A model generated the notes under the pieces. The model worked only from the letters and a program-made list of their open reading frames with translations, made no database searches and was not told where the DNA came from. A stretch of 64,000 bases of DNA from Diplolepis rosae. Taxonomy: Eukaryota; Arthropoda; Insecta; Hymenoptera; Diplolepididae. The stretch's first letter is position 1, and every line of letters begins with the position of its first letter. The stretch lies in NCBI GenBank assembly GCA_030998225.1, contig JAPYXD010000553.1, forward strand, positions 2,356,001-2,420,000, given 5' to 3'. Both the position numbers and the translations under genes were made by a program. This document shows positions 61,901 to 64,000 of this stretch, piece by piece.

Positions 61901-64000
61901 TCTGACTTTAAGTAAGGTGGCCAAGTAATGCGCGAGTTCTTAGGAGTATAAGAATTTTTATAAGTAGCCAAGTAATACGCGAGTTACACGAAGTCTGTCT
62001 TAAAAAGAGTGGCCAAGTAATGCGCGAATTCTTAGGAGTATAAGAATTGTTATAAAGTGTCCAACTAATACGCGAGATTTCCGGACTCTGACTTTAAGTA
62101 AGGTGGCCAAGTAATACGCGAGTTCTTAGGAGTATAAGAATTTTTATAAGTAGCCAAGTAATACGCGAGTTAAACGAAGTCTGTCTTAAAAAGAGTGGCC
62201 AAGTAATGCGCGAATTCTTAGGAGTATAAGAAATGTTATAAAGTGGCCAACTAATACGCGAGATTTCCGGACTCTGACTTTAAATGAGGTGGCCAAGTAA
62301 TGCGCGAATTCTTAGGAGTATAAGAATTTTTATAAGTGGCCAAGTAATGCGCGAATTCTTAGGAGTATAAGAATTGTTATAAAGTGGCCAACTAATACGC
62401 GAATTCATAGGAGTATAAGAATTTTTCTAAAGTGGCCAAGTAATACGCGAGTTCTTAGGAGTATAAGAATTTTTATAAGTGGCCAAGTAATGCGCGAATT
62501 CTTAGGAGTATAAGAATTTTTCTAAAGTGGCCAAGTAATACGCGAGATTTCCGGACTCTGACCTTAAGAAAGGTGGCCAAGTAATGCGCGAGTTCAATGG
62601 ACATTATGACTGATATAAATACATAAGTGGCCTCGTAATACGCGAGTTAGCCGAAGCCTGTCCTGAAAACTGTTGCCATCTCATGCGCGAGATTTCCGGA
62701 CTCTGACTTTAAGTAAGGTGGCCAAGTAATGCGCGAGTTCTTAGGAGTATAAGAATTTTTATAAGTAGCCAAGTAATACGCGAGTTACACGAAGTCTGTC
62801 TTGAAAAGAGTGGCCAAGTAATGCGCGAATTCTTAGGAGTATAAGAATTGTTATAAAGTGGCCAACTAATACGCGAGATTTCCGGACTCTGACTTGAAGT
62901 AAAGTGGCCAAGTAATGCGCGAGTTCTTAGGAGTATAAGAATTGTTATAAAGTGGCCAACTAATACGCGAGATTTCCGGACTCTGACTGAAAGTAAAGTG
63001 GCCAAGTAATGCGCGAGTTCTTAGGAGTATAAGAATTTTTATAAGTAGCCAAGTAATACGCGAGTTAAACGAAGTCTGTCTTAAAAAGAGTGGCCAAGTA
63101 ATGCGCGAATTCTTAGGAGTATAAGAAATGTTATAAAGTGGCCAACTAATACGCGAGATTTCCGGACTCTGACTTAAAGTAAAGTGGCCAAGTAATGCGC
63201 GAGTTCTTAGGATTATAAGAATTTTTCTAAAGTGGCCAAGTAATACGCGAGATTTCCGGACTCTGACTTTAAATAAGGTGGCCAAGTAATGCGCGAGTTC
63301 TTAGGAGTATAAGAATTTTTCTAAAGTGGCCAAGTAATACGCGAGATTTCCGGACTCTGACTTTAAGTAAGGTGATCAAGTACTGCGCGAATTCTTTGGA
63401 GTATAAGAATTGTTATAACGTGGCCAACTAATACGCGAGATTTCCGGACTCTGACTTAAAGTAAAGTGGCCAAGTAATGCGCGAGTTCTTAGGATTATAA
63501 GAATTTTTCTAAAGTGGCCAAGTAATACGCGAGTTCTTAGGATTATAAGAATTTTTCTAAAGTTGCCAAGTAATGCGCGAGATTTCCGGACTCGGACTTT
63601 AAATAAGGTGGCCAAGTAATGCGCGAATTCTTAGGAGTATAAGAATTTTTCTAAAGTGGCCAAGTAATACGCGAGATTTCCGGACTCTGACCTTAAGAAA
63701 GGTGGTCAAGCAGTACGCGAGATTTCCGGACTCTGACTTTAAGTAAGGTGGCCAAGTAATGCGCGAGTTCTTAGGAGTATAAGAATTTTTATAAGTAGCC
63801 AAGTAATACGCGAGTTAAACGAAGTCTGTCTTAAAAAGAGTGGCCAAGTAATGCGCGAATTCTTAGGAGTATAAGAATTGTTATAAAGTGGCCAACTAAT
63901 ACGCGAGATTTCCGGACTCTGACTTAAAGTAAAGTGGCCAAGTAATGCGCGAGTTCTTAGGATTATAAGAATTTTTCTAAAGTGGCCAAGTAATACGCGA
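58912..64000. repeat. Mosaic right end of the visible array
   Basis: D2 monomers at 59756, 60602 and 62573 are each followed by an altered monomer. About 59.6-60.6 kb matches 16.06-17.06 kb at an offset of 43,545 bp. Right of 60602 the order changes and resembles the sequence after 32649. The array is still uninterrupted at the window end. Confidence 0.78.

Larger units (their letters stand above)
5714..64000. repeat. Satellite DNA array, ~47-bp monomers in alternating A/B classes with nested higher-order repeats
   Basis: The whole interval is head-to-tail copies of monomers that begin with a 19-bp core gtggccaagtaatRcgcga (on the plus strand), followed by a 26-35 bp tail. At an average of 47.0 bp there are about 1,240 monomers in 58,287 bp. 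Class A (47-48 bp) usually has taatG in the core and a ttcttagg...taagaatt tail. Class B (46 bp) usually has taatA and a gatttccggactctgac tail. Class C (45 bp, gttaaacgaagtctgtc) aligns with B in its second half and takes B positions. Class D (54 bp, gttcaatggacc...) takes A positions. No other sequence, transposon or gene interrupts the array. It continues past the right edge. Confidence 0.98.

Noticed and set aside
5714..64000. CRISPR-like look: a 19-bp conserved repeat with 26-29 bp variable parts
   Set aside because: The variable parts come from about four families repeated hundreds of times, not unique spacers, and the neighbour is a metazoan retrotransposon; no cas gene is present.
5714..64000. 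CENP-B box in the satellite
   Set aside because: No monomer class contains the TTCG...CGGG arrangement of the box; ttccgga and acgaag are only superficially similar.
1..64000. tRNA, rRNA, telomere repeats or other host genes
   Set aside because: I looked for cloverleaf-like, rRNA-like and short telomeric repeats and saw none; the primer-binding site only resembles a tRNA end because it pairs with one.

Overview
The window looks like a piece of metazoan, most likely insect or other arthropod, heterochromatin. Two things support this: a BEL/Pao-type LTR retrotransposon (a metazoan-restricted group, typical of arthropods and nematodes) and about 58 kb of uninterrupted, hierarchically organised satellite DNA. 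No host single-copy gene, rRNA, tRNA or CRISPR array is visible. The species cannot be named from the sequence.

Left part (1-5713, minus strand): one BEL/Pao retrotransposon, cut by the left edge of the window. Read in its own 5'->3' direction (right to left here) it has a 5' LTR of about 687 bp (5713-5027) with a TATA box and an AATAAA signal, a tRNA primer-binding site (about 5023-5006), a leader of about 0.7 kb, and a 1242-codon gag-protease-reverse transcriptase-RNase H frame (4287-559). A +1-shifted frame (593-1) follows, encoding the integrase zinc-binding domain and the start of its catalytic core. The two frames are separated by what looks like one extra A in an A6 run (589-594). All recognisable catalytic residues up to that point are present. 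The LTR abuts a satellite monomer exactly at 5713/5714, so the element is nested in the array; the rest of it and the other array flank lie outside the window.

Right part (5714-64000): a satellite array of roughly 1,240 monomers averaging 47 bp. Each monomer has a shared 19-bp core (gtggccaagtaatRcgcga) followed by a 26-35 bp tail from a small set of families. Class A tails (47-48 bp monomers) carry a perfect dyad (AATTCTTA / TAAGAATT in the best copies); class B tails (45-46 bp monomers) carry TCCGGA or the related C form. A and B mostly alternate, giving a dimer of about 94 bp. A rarer 54-bp class D monomer with a TATAAATA motif occurs about 45 times in two subfamilies and is a convenient landmark.

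Higher-order structure, left to right: irregular mosaic (5714-7221); 280-bp hexamers (7222-8992); transition (8993 to about 10.4 kb); an exact 1457-bp, 31-monomer higher-order repeat (about 10.4-14.27 kb); transition to 17571; five tandem copies of a ~2.96-kb repeat (17572-32648); mosaic to about 41.4 kb; then overlapping segmental duplications with offsets of about 2818, 2826 and 12,324 bp (about 41.4-58.9 kb); and a mosaic right end. Hybrid monomers and one exact single-monomer deletion show that unequal exchange within the shared core built this architecture. A centromeric or pericentromeric role is plausible but is inference only.
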